A stretch of DNA of 11,499 nucleotides. Origin: an uncultured Verrucomicrobiota bacterium. GTDB lineage: Bacteria > Verrucomicrobiota > Verrucomicrobiia > Limisphaerales > UBA9464. The DNA lies in contig CAIYFP010000346.1 of NCBI GenBank assembly GCA_903925515.1, positions 1 to 11,499 on the forward strand. The letters are read 5' to 3'. Both the position numbers and the translations under genes were made by a program. The notes below the pieces were generated by a model. That model saw only the letters and a program-made list of their open reading frames with translations, was not told where the DNA came from and made no database searches. Below are positions 1 through 8,200 of the stretch, piece after piece. Numbering within the stretch: position 1 is the stretch's first letter; every line of letters starts with the position of its first letter.

Positions 1-270
1 CATCGGGGCAGCCGCCGAAAGAAGCTGGTCAATCTCCTGAACGGGGTTGTGGGCCGGGAAGGCTCACACCACCAAGGGTCGGCTCGCGGGGGCTGCGGCC
101 ATGCTACCAAACGGGGTGACGGCACATGCCGGACCACCCCTACGCAGTCGGCCTGCTTCCCGGTGACCGCGCCAGCGTGCGCTCGGGACGCCCGACGCGC
201 CATCTCAATCCAGTTGCTCCACGGGCCGACCGAATCTTGAAAAGATCCTTCTCTGCTACCAAGGAAACCG

Positions 271-325
271 CCGGTTGGCCGACCGGCCAGGTTTCACTGG
301 CCCAATCAACCAAGGCCCGCCTTGG
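271..325. repeat. Cluster of three short inverted repeats
   Basis: Three adjacent stem-forming repeats are visible. CCGGT at 271-275 pairs with ACCGG at 282-286. GGCCAG at 285-290 pairs with CTGGCC at 297-302 across a 6-nt loop. CCAAGG at 310-315 pairs with CCTTGG at 320-325 across a 4-nt loop. All arms are perfect. The first two overlap by two bases, so they would be alternative structures. None is followed by a run of T on either strand, so they do not look like rho-independent terminators. They lie about 240-290 nt beyond the stop codon of the operon's last gene. They could be a processed 3' end, a repetitive palindromic element, or chance in GC-rich DNA. Confidence 0.45.
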
Positions 326-344
326 CCCTGATCTTCGCGTGAAA

Positions 345-357
345 GAATCCAGGATTC
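345..357. repeat. Perfect 6+1+6 palindrome
   Basis: GAATCC at 345-350 and GGATTC at 352-357 are exact reverse complements around a single central base. This symmetry fits a dimeric DNA-binding protein site better than an RNA hairpin, because a 1-nt loop cannot form. No promoter or gene start is evident next to it, so its role is open. Confidence 0.4.
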
Positions 358-408
358 ATGCAGCGGGGAATTCCTCACGCCATGCCGCCAACACGCGCAG
401 GACGCGGT

Positions 409-429
409 CCCGGGGATGCCCATCCCGGG
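409..429. repeat. GC-rich hairpin with an overlapping direct repeat
   Basis: CCCGGG(G)AT at 409-417 pairs with ATCCCGGG at 422-429 across a 4-nt loop, giving an 8-bp stem with one bulged G. The ten bases at 416-425 (ATGCCCATCC) recur exactly at 434-443, starting 18 nt further on. On the minus strand this lies about 135 nt past the stop codon of the TIGR03790 gene. It could help end that transcript, but there is no T-tract on either side. It is the strongest single hairpin I see in the intergenic tail. Confidence 0.4.
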
Positions 430-563
430 GGTCATGCCCATCCGCTGCGAACCCGCGTTGGCACGAAGCCTGCCACAACTCGCCCGCTTGCGGATCGCGA
501 GCTTCCCGCCTCCTTGCGCGAGGATTTGGGTCGCCGCCTCCCACCCCCATCCCAACGGACCGC

Positions 564-2225
564 CTACGGCTGGGCCGGCTTCGCCGCCGCGGGCGCCTTG
601 ATCCTCACGATCTCGTCCTGCAGCCGCCGCATCTCGTCGATGTTCAGGATGTCCTTCGCCATCTCAAGCTGGCGTTGCCGGAACGACAGCACGTCCTTGT
701 AATCGGGCCTCAGCTCCTCCACCACGCGAAGCGTCTCGAACGCCCGCTGCCGTTGCTGCGAGAGCGAAAGCGATTCCGCCATCGCAAGCAGCATCCGCAG
801 CCGGTGCTGCGGGCTCGGCCTCAGCGCAAGCGCCGTCTCGTACCATTGCACGGCCGGCTTGTGCCGCGAGTCCGCCGCGTGAAGCTGCGCGACCCTCTCC
901 GCCAGCACCGGATGGTTCGTGCTCAACGGGTACGCCCCAAGCTGGTCCCGGACAACCGAGGGGCTTTGTCCCGCCTGGATGATCAGGTTCACCTGCCTCA
1001 GGATCGTCCAGGCATGGCCCGGGCTCTTGGCCTTGGATTGCCGTTCTTCCAACGCCAGAAGGTCCCTCTCGAACGGCCTGAACAACGGGTCGCCAAAGAA
1101 CGCGTTGGCCCACGACAACACCGGCTGCGAAGCCAACCCCGCCTCCCCCACGTCAAACCCCGCGATCGCCAGCAACTCAAGGAACACATGCGGGTTCGGC
1201 GTGAACTCAAGGTACGGCTCGTCCACGCTCCCAAACGTCACCGTCGCCCCCTTCGCCAGCAACGGCCCCACCCAATGCTTCAGGGGATTCCGCGGCTCCG
1301 CCGCGCTGAACGAATGCAGGTGGTAGGCCACCGAACCCGGCAGGAACTCCACCGCGTCCCGCGCGAAAGGACCCTCCACGTCCGGCGTGTACCAACCCAC
1401 GTAGATCCCCACGTTCGCCAACGGCATGCTGCCCGGCAGCGTGGCCGGCTCGTTGTCCACGTGGGTCGCAAAACCAAGCCGCCGCGCCGCCGCGGCCGCG
1501 TTCGTGATCCACACGTCCCCGGTCCGGTACGAACCCGACGTGATGTTCCTCAGGTCGAAGTATCCCTCCCCCATGAACCCGTTCGTCTCGCACATCAACG
1601 CATGGTCCACCATCCGCCGCGCAATCCCGGGGCTCGGCCCATCAACCCTCCCCACCACGAACACGCCGTTCGTCGGGTGCAATGCCAGGCGGTTTGTCGT
1701 CGAGTAGAACGGGTTCGGCACCCCCGCAACCAAGGGATACCGCCCCGCCATCGGCAGCAGGCACAGTTCCGAGTCCACGGAGGCGTTGTTCCGCTGCAGC
1801 GGCGCCGGCACGTCGTTCGTCTGGCCCGCCAGCAACGCCGGCGCGTTCTCAACCCGGTAGGGCATGCCCCATGCCAGCACGAGGTACCGGACGCTCGACT
1901 CGACGCACCGCGACACCGCCCTGCCTCCACCGCCCCCGGCGCCCGCCTCCACAAACCTCGCCAACCCCCGCTTCCCAAGCTCGCCCATCAACGCGCGCTC
2001 CACCTGCACCTCGTAGTCCGCCCGCGTCAACGTGACGTCCGAGCTCGTGCTCAACCCGATCACCTGCCCGGCAGGGACACCCCGCGCCCTCGCATAATGC
2101 TCCGCCACCCCGCGCGAGTCCGCGCTCCCCTCCCGATAGACCACCACCACGGCGTCCCCCCGGCCCTGCCCAAGGACCAGTCCACGGAGGGCAAGCCAGA
2201 CCAACACCGCAGCCCACCCCCGCAA
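564..2225 (-). CDS. Secreted TIGR03790-family protein with TPR-like C-terminal region
   Basis: The function of this family is unknown. The first 21 or so residues form a hydrophobic signal-like segment with the core AAVLVWLALRGLVLG, so the mature protein is probably exported. Residues about 24-385 match what I know of TIGR03790: VVVVYREGSADS at 26-37, LVLAWGMPYR at 115-124, an Asn/Asp-rich stretch to about 155, YVGWYTPD at 275-282, and a closing GDPLFRPF at 378-385. Residues about 386-553 are helical and TPR-like, with alternating A-W-Y and A-L-x-L-R-P patterns near 460-525, and a basic Ala/Pro end. The start chosen is a TTG at 2225, 7 nt after the cmk stop, because it puts the signal segment at the N-terminus. 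A GTG at 2207 is possible. An in-frame ATG at 2378 would overlap cmk by about 146 nt and is unlikely. No good Shine-Dalgarno precedes the TTG. Family call is fairly sure; the exact start is not. Confidence 0.8.
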   Translation of the reverse strand: MRGWAAVLVWLALRGLVLGQGRGDAVVVVYREGSADSRGVAEHYARARGVPAGQVIGLSTSSDVTLTRADYEVQVERALMGELGKRGLARFVEAGAGGGGGRAVSRCVESSVRYLVLAWGMPYRVENAPALLAGQTNDVPAPLQRNNASVDSELCLLPMAGRYPLVAGVPNPFYSTTNRLALHPTNGVFVVGRVDGPSPGIARRMVDHALMCETNGFMGEGYFDLRNITSGSYRTGDVWITNAAAAARRLGFATHVDNEPATLPGSMPLANVGIYVGWYTPDVEGPFARDAVEFLPGSVAYHLHSFSAAEPRNPLKHWVGPLLAKGATVTFGSVDEPYLEFTPNPHVFLELLAIAGFDVGEAGLASQPVLSWANAFFGDPLFRPFERDLLALEERQSKAKSPGHAWTILRQVNLIIQAGQSPSVVRDQLGAYPLSTNHPVLAERVAQLHAADSRHKPAVQWYETALALRPSPQHRLRMLLAMAESLSLSQQRQRAFETLRVVEELRPDYKDVLSFRQRQLEMAKDILNIDEMRRLQDEIVRIKAPAAAKPAQP

Positions 2226-2232
2226 CCCACCG

Positions 2233-2946
2233 CTAGGCCATCCGCCCCAACCGCCTCGAAACGTGCTCCCGCATGATCTCATAGGTCTCGTCCGCCGTCT
2301 GGTGCGTGTTGTCGATCCGGATCGCGTCCAGCGCCGCATACAACGCCCCCTTCCGCCGCGTCGCATCCATCGCGTCACGAACCTCGCCCACGCTCCCCGT
2401 GTTCCCGCGCCCCGTCAGCCGTTGCTGTCGCACCGCCGCGTCCGCCTCAAGGAAAAACTTCACCGTCGCCAAGGGAAAGACCTCCGTCCCGATGTCCCGT
2501 CCCTCCATCACCAACGGCCCATGCCGCGCGCAATCCCGCTGCAACGCGACCATCCAGACGCGCACCCGCGTGATCTGCGCGACCACGGGCACCGCCCTCT
2601 CCACCCGGTCCGACCGGATCTCCTCCCTCGGGAAGTATCCCGCCACGTGAATCCAGGCCTCCCCGTCGATCACCCGCACCCGCGCGTCCCAACGACGCAT
2701 CAACCGCACCACCTCCTCCTCGTCCTCCACCCGCATCGGCTTCTGGCACCGCTTCCCGCTCTGCAACGTCCACCACGCCAGCGTCCGGTACATCGCCCCG
2801 CTGTCCACATAGACGCACCCAAACTCCGCCGCCAACCGCCGCGCCAACGTCCCCTTCCCCGACGCGCTCGGCCCGTCGATGGCCACCACCACCGGCAGCC
2901 TCAGCTCGCCACCTCCTCCAACCCCTGCCCTCGCCACGCCTCTCAT
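2233..2946 (-). CDS. cmk: Cytidylate kinase (CMP/dCMP kinase)
   Basis: This enzyme transfers a phosphate from ATP to CMP or dCMP in the cytoplasm, giving CDP/dCDP. The 237-residue product has the usual length. The P-loop DGPSASGKGT is at 24-33, DSGAMYR at 48-54 gives nucleotide-monophosphate contacts, GRDIGTEVFP is at about 149-158, and the lid motif RDAMDATR is at about 190-197. The C-terminal IDNT segment is in its usual place. The ATG at 2946 overlaps the aroA stop in an ATGA junction and has a GGAGG sequence 13 nt upstream, which supports it over later starts. The overlap implies translational coupling to aroA. cmk commonly follows aroA in bacteria and often precedes rpsA; here a secreted TIGR03790-type gene follows after 7 nt. 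No key residue appears to be missing. Confidence 0.95.
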   Translation of the reverse strand: MRGVARAGVGGGGELRLPVVVAIDGPSASGKGTLARRLAAEFGCVYVDSGAMYRTLAWWTLQSGKRCQKPMRVEDEEEVVRLMRRWDARVRVIDGEAWIHVAGYFPREEIRSDRVERAVPVVAQITRVRVWMVALQRDCARHGPLVMEGRDIGTEVFPLATVKFFLEADAAVRQQRLTGRGNTGSVGEVRDAMDATRRKGALYAALDAIRIDNTHQTADETYEIMREHVSRRLGRMA

Positions 2947-4235
2947 CCCGGCAAAAGATCCTCCCCGGAAAGCACCCGGCCCGTGGCCGCGTCCCGCACC
3001 GTCGCCCCAAAACCACCCGGCGCCGGCGCCGCCAGCTTCCTGAAGAAGTTCGGGAACGTCTTCCTCACGCACGACGGATTCCGGATGCGAATCCCGGGCA
3101 CCTGCAACCCCAGCGTCGCGAAGCACATCGCCAATCGATGGTCCTCGTACGTCTCGATCTCCGCCCCATGCAACGCCGACGGCAGCACCATCAACGTGTT
3201 TCCCTCCTCCCGCACCACCCCGCCGCAACGCGTCAACCCCTCCCTCAATGCCGCCACCCGCTCGCATTCCTGCACCCGCAGCCGCCCCAGCTCCGTGAAT
3301 CGCACCGGATACCCCGCAAACGGCGCCCCCACGATCGCCGTCATGATGCTGTCCCCAAGGTCCCGCTCCCGCGAAACCTCCGGGGGCAAGGGCAGGTATC
3401 CCGGGAACCGTGCGTCCACCTGCCATCCCGACCCAGGCCATCCCGCCACCGGCGACCGGCCCGCCGGCATGGGCCGCCCCCCCCGCAACAACCAGTCCGC
3501 CAACCAGAAATAACTCCCGCTCGACGCATCCGGCTCCACCTCGAACCGCCCCCCGCCCATCGCAAAGCCCCCCACCATCCTCGTCGTCATCGCCACGTAG
3601 GGCGCCTCGTCCCCGTCCGCCTCGCCGTCCACCACCACCTCCCACCCTGCCACCGGCGCCGCCAGCAGGAGCGCCGACGCAAACTGCGAGCTCTCCGCGA
3701 TCGACACATGGCAAACCCCCGGCCCCGGCCCGCCCTTGCCATGGATCACGGCCGGCAATCGGTCGTTCGGCGAATCCACCCGGTACCCCAGCTCCCTCAG
3801 CGCCTGAATCAAGGCCGCCTGCGGACGCTCATGCATCCGCGGCACCCCGGACAACCGGTATGCCCCGTCGCCAAGGCAAACCATCGCCAACAAGAACCGC
3901 GCCGCCGTCCCCGCGTTCCCCACGCGCAACTCCAACGGCGCCCCCGCCGTCCCCGACCTCGGTATCCGCCCTCCCTCACCCTCCACCGTGATCACGCGAT
4001 TCGCCTCCTCCCCCGCGTCCGGCTCCACCTCCACCCCAAAGCCCATCGCCCGCAGGCTTTCCACCATCACCTGCGTGTCCTCGCTCCAGAGCGCCCCATG
4101 CAACGTCGTCCGGCCCCGCGCAAGCGCGGCCAGCACCAACGCACGGTTCGTGATGCTCTTCGACCCAGGCACCCTCACGCTCACGTCCGGCGACCCACCC
4201 AACGGCTCGATCTCGATCCATCCTGGAAGTGCCAT
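2943..4235 (-). CDS. aroA: 3-phosphoshikimate 1-carboxyvinyltransferase (EPSP synthase)
   Basis: It joins phosphoenolpyruvate to shikimate-3-phosphate in the sixth step of the shikimate pathway, in the cytoplasm. The 430 residues match the family length of about 430. Visible motifs are VPGSKSITNR at 22-31 (substrate-binding Lys26, Ser27, Arg31), GNAGTAARFL at 106-115, PRMHERP at 132-138, SSQ at 182-184, Asp295 in GDSIMT, E323CER326, D365HR367 and Lys392 in KTFPNFF. These correspond to the E. coli residues Asp313, Glu341, Arg344, Asp384, Arg386 and Lys411. The loop glycine equivalent to E. coli Gly96 is kept (Gly109), while the position of Pro101 is Phe (Phe114). The ATG lies 6 nt after the tyrA stop, with a GGAGG at 4255-4251 and a long 15-nt spacer. 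All catalytic positions are present, so the enzyme should be active. Confidence 0.96.
   Translation of the reverse strand: MALPGWIEIEPLGGSPDVSVRVPGSKSITNRALVLAALARGRTTLHGALWSEDTQVMVESLRAMGFGVEVEPDAGEEANRVITVEGEGGRIPRSGTAGAPLELRVGNAGTAARFLLAMVCLGDGAYRLSGVPRMHERPQAALIQALRELGYRVDSPNDRLPAVIHGKGGPGPGVCHVSIAESSQFASALLLAAPVAGWEVVVDGEADGDEAPYVAMTTRMVGGFAMGGGRFEVEPDASSGSYFWLADWLLRGGRPMPAGRSPVAGWPGSGWQVDARFPGYLPLPPEVSRERDLGDSIMTAIVGAPFAGYPVRFTELGRLRVQECERVAALREGLTRCGGVVREEGNTLMVLPSALHGAEIETYEDHRLAMCFATLGLQVPGIRIRNPSCVRKTFPNFFRKLAAPAPGGFGATVRDAATGRVLSGEDLLPG
2960..2964 (-). promoter_or_regulatory. Shine-Dalgarno site for cmk inside the aroA 3' end
   Basis: The minus strand reads GGAGG here, within a GGGGAGGATC context, 13 nt before the ATG at 2946. 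The spacing is longer than the usual 5-9 nt. It still supports the ATGA start over later GTG codons. The site lies inside aroA coding sequence, as expected for overlapping, coupled genes. Confidence 0.45.
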
Positions 4236-4241
4236 GGCTTC

Positions 4242-5153
4242 TTAAACCCCCCTCCCTTGGCTCGCACGCCCCGCAACGCCCCCACCCCGGCACGCCGACA
4301 CCCACCCCTCCCGCCGGTCCCGCGCCTCCGAAAGAAAACGTTCCACCCCCTCACGATCCCCCGAGGCAATCAACCCCTCCACCCGGCCCAGTTCCGCCTT
4401 CCACGCCGCCAACGCCCCCAGCACCGCGTCCCCGTTTCCCAGCAAGATGTCCCGCCACATCCCCGGATGCCCCCCGGCCACGCGCGTCGTGTCCCGAAAC
4501 CCGCTCGCGCACAACCGCCCCACCCCCTCCGGATGCGTCGGGGCCAACACCTCGTGCGCCAAGACCGACGCCAGCAAGTGCGGCAGGTGGCTCGCTCGCG
4601 CCACCCACGCATCATGAACCTCCGCAGTCATCCGCATCACCTCCGCACCCACCCCACGCCACAGTCCCTCCACCCGCTCCACCACCCCGGCGTCGCATCC
4701 CTCCCCCGGCGTCACCACGCATCGCGCTCCCTCAAACAAGTCCGCCCGCGCCGCCCCAACTCCCGTCTGCTCCGAACCCGCCATCGGATGGCTCCCCACA
4801 AACCTCCCGCCCGGCAACTCCCTCGACACCTCCCGCATCACCTTCCCCTTCACGGAACCCACGTCCGTCACCACGGCCCCGGTCGCAAGCCACCGGGCCA
4901 TGGCCCTCGCCATCCCCCGCATCTCCCCCACCGGCGTGCACAACACCACCAAGCCCGCCCCGCTCACCACCTCCTCCAGCACCAACGACGCCGAATCCAC
5001 CGCCCCGCGCGCAAGGCACTCGTCCACCGACGCCTCGCGCCGCACATGCCCCGACACGTGCCCAGCCAGCCGCCGCTCCCGCAGGGACATCCCCAGCGAG
5101 CCGCCAAGCAAGCCCACGCCCACCAAGGCCACCTTGTCGAAGTGCACGCGCAT
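4242..5153 (-). CDS. tyrA: Prephenate/arogenate dehydrogenase (TyrA family), probably NADP-preferring
   Basis: It oxidatively decarboxylates prephenate (to 4-hydroxyphenylpyruvate) or arogenate (to tyrosine), committing chorismate flux to tyrosine. The 303-residue product has an N-terminal Rossmann fold with GVGLLGGSLG at 12-21, DVGSVKG at 97-103, the catalytic-His segment GSHPMAGSE at 120-128 (His122), HDAWVARASHLPH at 180-192, and GFRDTTR at 218-224. It lacks a fused chorismate mutase or C-terminal ACT domain. At the end of the second strand, where NAD-dependent members have an Asp, it reads GHVRRE (35-40) with two arginines, which suggests NADP. The ATG at 5153 is chosen because the Rossmann strand starts six residues later; an upstream in-frame ATG at 5213 would add an unrelated tail. 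No clear Shine-Dalgarno was seen. Substrate choice (prephenate or arogenate) cannot be read from sequence here. Confidence 0.92.
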   Translation of the reverse strand: MRVHFDKVALVGVGLLGGSLGMSLRERRLAGHVSGHVRREASVDECLARGAVDSASLVLEEVVSGAGLVVLCTPVGEMRGMARAMARWLATGAVVTDVGSVKGKVMREVSRELPGGRFVGSHPMAGSEQTGVGAARADLFEGARCVVTPGEGCDAGVVERVEGLWRGVGAEVMRMTAEVHDAWVARASHLPHLLASVLAHEVLAPTHPEGVGRLCASGFRDTTRVAGGHPGMWRDILLGNGDAVLGALAAWKAELGRVEGLIASGDREGVERFLSEARDRREGWVSACRGGGVAGRASQGRGV

Positions 5154-5216
5154 GACCGTAGGGAATGCCGCGCCCTGAAGGGAATGGCGAAGTGCGCCCC
5201 CCTTCCCGCCCACCCA

Positions 5217-8200
5217 TCACTCCGCGCCGCTCCCCGGTGGCAACGGCGGCGGTTGAACCGTCCCCGCACCGGCCCCCGCTGCTCCAACCGCATCCCCCAC
5301 CATGGCCCGCGCCGACCCCGGCGACCGCCGGACAATCCCGCCCTTCGCAAACGCCCGCCATCCCGCCCCAAGCCACCCCAGCAAGCTCCACGCAAGCCAC
5401 AACGCCCAAATCAACATCAACAGCCGGTACCACCACACCGACACCGAATACACCCCGCACTCCGGCAGCCACGCGCCGGACCTCGGCTCAAACCATCGCA
5501 TCCCGGTCCGCGTGGACTCGTTCCCAAGGATGAACATCCGGGGACTCCCCAACAAACCCTCCCCCACCACGAACAACAACACCCCCACCATCGCCACCGT
5601 CAGGCAAACCAACCCCGCCTGCATCACGTTCTGCATCCATGGCCGCAAACCCCCGAACCCGCCCTCCCCTCGCCATCGCACCATGAAGAACCACCCAATG
5701 CTTACCACCGCCGACGCCAACGGCGCCTGGGTCAATCCCACCAGCAGCAACATCCATGACCCCGTCCCCATCGGCGTCCCCGGCACCCGCCCCAGCGCCG
5801 CCGCACCCATCAACGCCAACGCCAGCACCCCCCAGAACCGAACGGCAGGCCCACGCTGCGGGCCCGTTGCCCACAAGACCCAACGGTCCTCCCCAATCGC
5901 CGCCGTCGTCATCACGTTCGCCGCCTCCACCGGCAACCGCACCGCCGCATTCCCACCACGCCACCCAAGCCCCCTCGTCTCCTTCCACGCGATCGACACC
6001 CCCTGCTCCCCGGGTTGCAACGGCACCATCACCTTCCCCCCCTCACGCCGCACCGGCACGTCCTTGCCCTCCACCGCCAGCCGCGTCACCTCCGCCCCCT
6101 CCGGCAGCTCGATCCCAAAGTCCTCCCCATGGCTGCATCGCAACGCCAACTCCAGCGTCGAGCTTCGCTGCCGACGCCCAAGGCTCGCCGAGTGCAACGC
6201 CCGGTTCACCGTCACCGTCGCCCCCGCAACCGCCTCCGGCCGCCGTACCGTCAGGCCCACCGACTCCCCGGGCCACGGACGCCATGTCGGGACCAGCTGC
6301 CCCTGACCCGCCTCGAACATGGGAGGCAAACCCTCCAGACCCACGTTCCAAACCGGCGACGTCTCCACCTGCCAACGCTCCACCCACGCGTCTCCCGGCC
6401 GCGTCGCCAACGCCAGCCGGTTCGTCGCCGCCAACGTCCCCTCCCATGACACCTCCCGCTCCTGCGCCCCAAGCCGCACCTCCACCATCCCGTCCTGCAC
6501 CACCCAGCCCTGCGAGACCACCGTCTCGCCCGGCCCCAACGGCACCCGCAACGACACCGCCCGCCCCGGCGGCGTCAACCGCGTCACCACCGTCCGCGAC
6601 TGCCATAGCAACCCCAGCTCCAGCCGACGCTCGATCGCCACCAGCGACTCCACCCTCTGCTGCTCGTAGCTCGCCGTCGCCGTCGCCGCACGCAATCGCG
6701 GCGCAAGGAACACCTGCGCCTCCGGCACCCCGTCCACCCCAACCCCGGCCACCGTCCACTCCGGCGCCTCCACCCGGACACGCCTCGGCTTCAAACCAAA
6801 CGACCATTCCCACTCCGACGCCGAGGGCAGCCATCCCTCCAGCCTCACCCGGTGAACCCCCGGCTCCACCACCACCCACACGAACCCGTCGTCCCGCCGC
6901 ACCGTCGCCGCAGCCTCCCCGTCCACATCCACCGCGACCGGCGAAAACGCCGGCAAGCGCCCGGGCACCGGCACCGCCACCCGTAATGCCGCATGCACCT
7001 CCGCCTCCACACGGACTTTTCGCCCCTCGATCTTCAACCAAGCCACCGGGATGCTCGCCGCGTTCGGATAGGCGTCCGGAACCGCCAGCAGGCGCTCCCT
7101 TAGCTTCTCGATCGTCGCCGCGTCCGGAATCGTGCCCATGCCCGCCGTGTCCGCGCCCATCAGGCCCGACGCCCCGAAACCACCCCACCCGGCCGCCAAC
7201 GCCAGCCCAGCCATCGCCCCCGCAGCCCCAGCCAGCCTTCCGCCTGCCCCAGAATCCTTCCCCGGCCCACTCCCCGGCCCACTCCCCGGCCCACTCCCCG
7301 GCCCATCGCCTCGCCCAATTCCACGACGCAACGCCAGCATCGCCGCCAGCCCGGCCACCATGGCCGTCCGCAACACCGACAACCCACGCTCCACCGACCT
7401 CGGCACCAGCACCGCACGAACCGTCTGCGAGGCCTGCACCGGACCGTTCCACCCAAACGACACCGAACGCCACGTCCATTCCGGAATCCCGGGCCCCGTC
7501 TGGATGCGCGCCTTGGCGTCCTGCAACAGGTTGCCCGAATAACGCTGCGCGCCATCCCCGCCGGGCGCCGGCTGCGGCTTCGCCAGCGATACAGATGCCC
7601 CCATCCGTGCGCGGATCCCTCGCGGGTCCAGCTCGGCTTGACCTTGCGCCCCGCCCACCCTTCCCATGACCTCCACCCCCGCATAGGATCCTGCCGGGAT
7701 CGGCTGGCCCGGCGTCGGCTCCAGTTGCGGGTACAACGCCTGCTGAACCTGACGCCCCACGAACGGGACAAGGAACAGCACAAGCACCACCGCCGCCACC
7801 CCCTGCGCCAGCCCCGCCACGCGACGCGCCTTGCCTGCCGGAATCACGCGCGCCAACGCCATCGGCACCAGCAAGGCCAGCCATGGATACCGCGGCGCAC
7901 CCGGCTCGTGATACGCGAGCCCGAACGCCGCAAACGCCAACGCCGCCGCCCACGCCCCTCGCAGCCGGAATACCGCCAGCGTGAAGACCAGCAAAAGAAA
8001 CAGGTCCAGCAACGTCCATGCCGTCAGCCAGTCCCCCCGCACCCAGTCGCTCCCGAACAACGCAAACAACCGCCACCCCGGCGGCAGATGCAATGTCACC
8101 CGCGCCGGCTCCGCGTCCGCCCGCCAGCCCGTCGCCGGCCATTCCCCCACCCCCATCGCCCGCCCCGTCGCCTCGACCTCAAGGTTCCTCGCCCGCACCT

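Larger units (their letters stand above)
1..563. other. Intergenic region without a supported gene, downstream of the minus-strand operon
   Basis: No frame here gives a translation I recognise as a protein family. The stretch contains several short inverted repeats, described separately, between about 234 and 429. Two minus-strand open frames exist. One of 99 codons (555 down to 256) starts 8 nt after the stop of the TIGR03790 gene. The other is stop-free from 293 to the left edge, with an ATG at 203. Neither has a clear Shine-Dalgarno site or a recognisable domain. Positions 1-120 are not C-rich on the plus strand, unlike the rest of the window. I see no tRNA, rRNA, tmRNA, RNase P or SRP RNA signature and no hairpin followed by a T-run. 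It could be a long 3' region, a dispersed non-coding repeat, or the end of an unrecognised gene entering from the left. Confidence 0.5.

Noticed and set aside
1..240. A structured RNA gene (RNase P, tmRNA, SRP RNA or rRNA end) at the left edge
   Set aside because: None of the conserved core sequences of these RNAs could be found on either strand.
300..330. CCAAGG/CCTTGG hairpin as a rho-independent terminator of the operon
   Set aside because: The stem is only 6 bp, there is no T-run on either strand, and it lies about 240 nt beyond the last stop codon.
256..555. 99-codon minus-strand open frame just after the TIGR03790 gene
   Set aside because: It starts 8 nt after the upstream stop but has no Shine-Dalgarno, no recognisable domain, and its second half lies over the inverted-repeat cluster. 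Kept only as part of the description of 1-563.
126..2276. 716-codon plus-strand open frame
   Set aside because: Translation is Arg/Pro/His-rich without domains and is antisense to the clear TIGR03790 gene; GC-driven shadow.
2226..2378. Upstream ATG at 2378 as the start of the TIGR03790 gene
   Set aside because: It would overlap cmk by about 146 nt and put an Arg-rich, unrelated 51-residue tail before the signal-like segment. The TTG at 2225 fits better.
3138..5759. 873-codon plus-strand open frame
   Set aside because: His/Pro/Arg low-complexity translation antisense to aroA and tyrA, whose motifs are certain.
5756..7669. 637-codon plus-strand open frame
   Set aside because: Almost entirely Pro/Ala/Ser/Thr; antisense shadow of the membrane-protein gene.
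6043..8142. 699-codon minus-strand open frame in another frame of the membrane-protein gene
   Set aside because: Gly/Ala-rich low complexity, fully inside the 1405-residue gene on the same strand; the other frame has the signal, helices and family-like segments.
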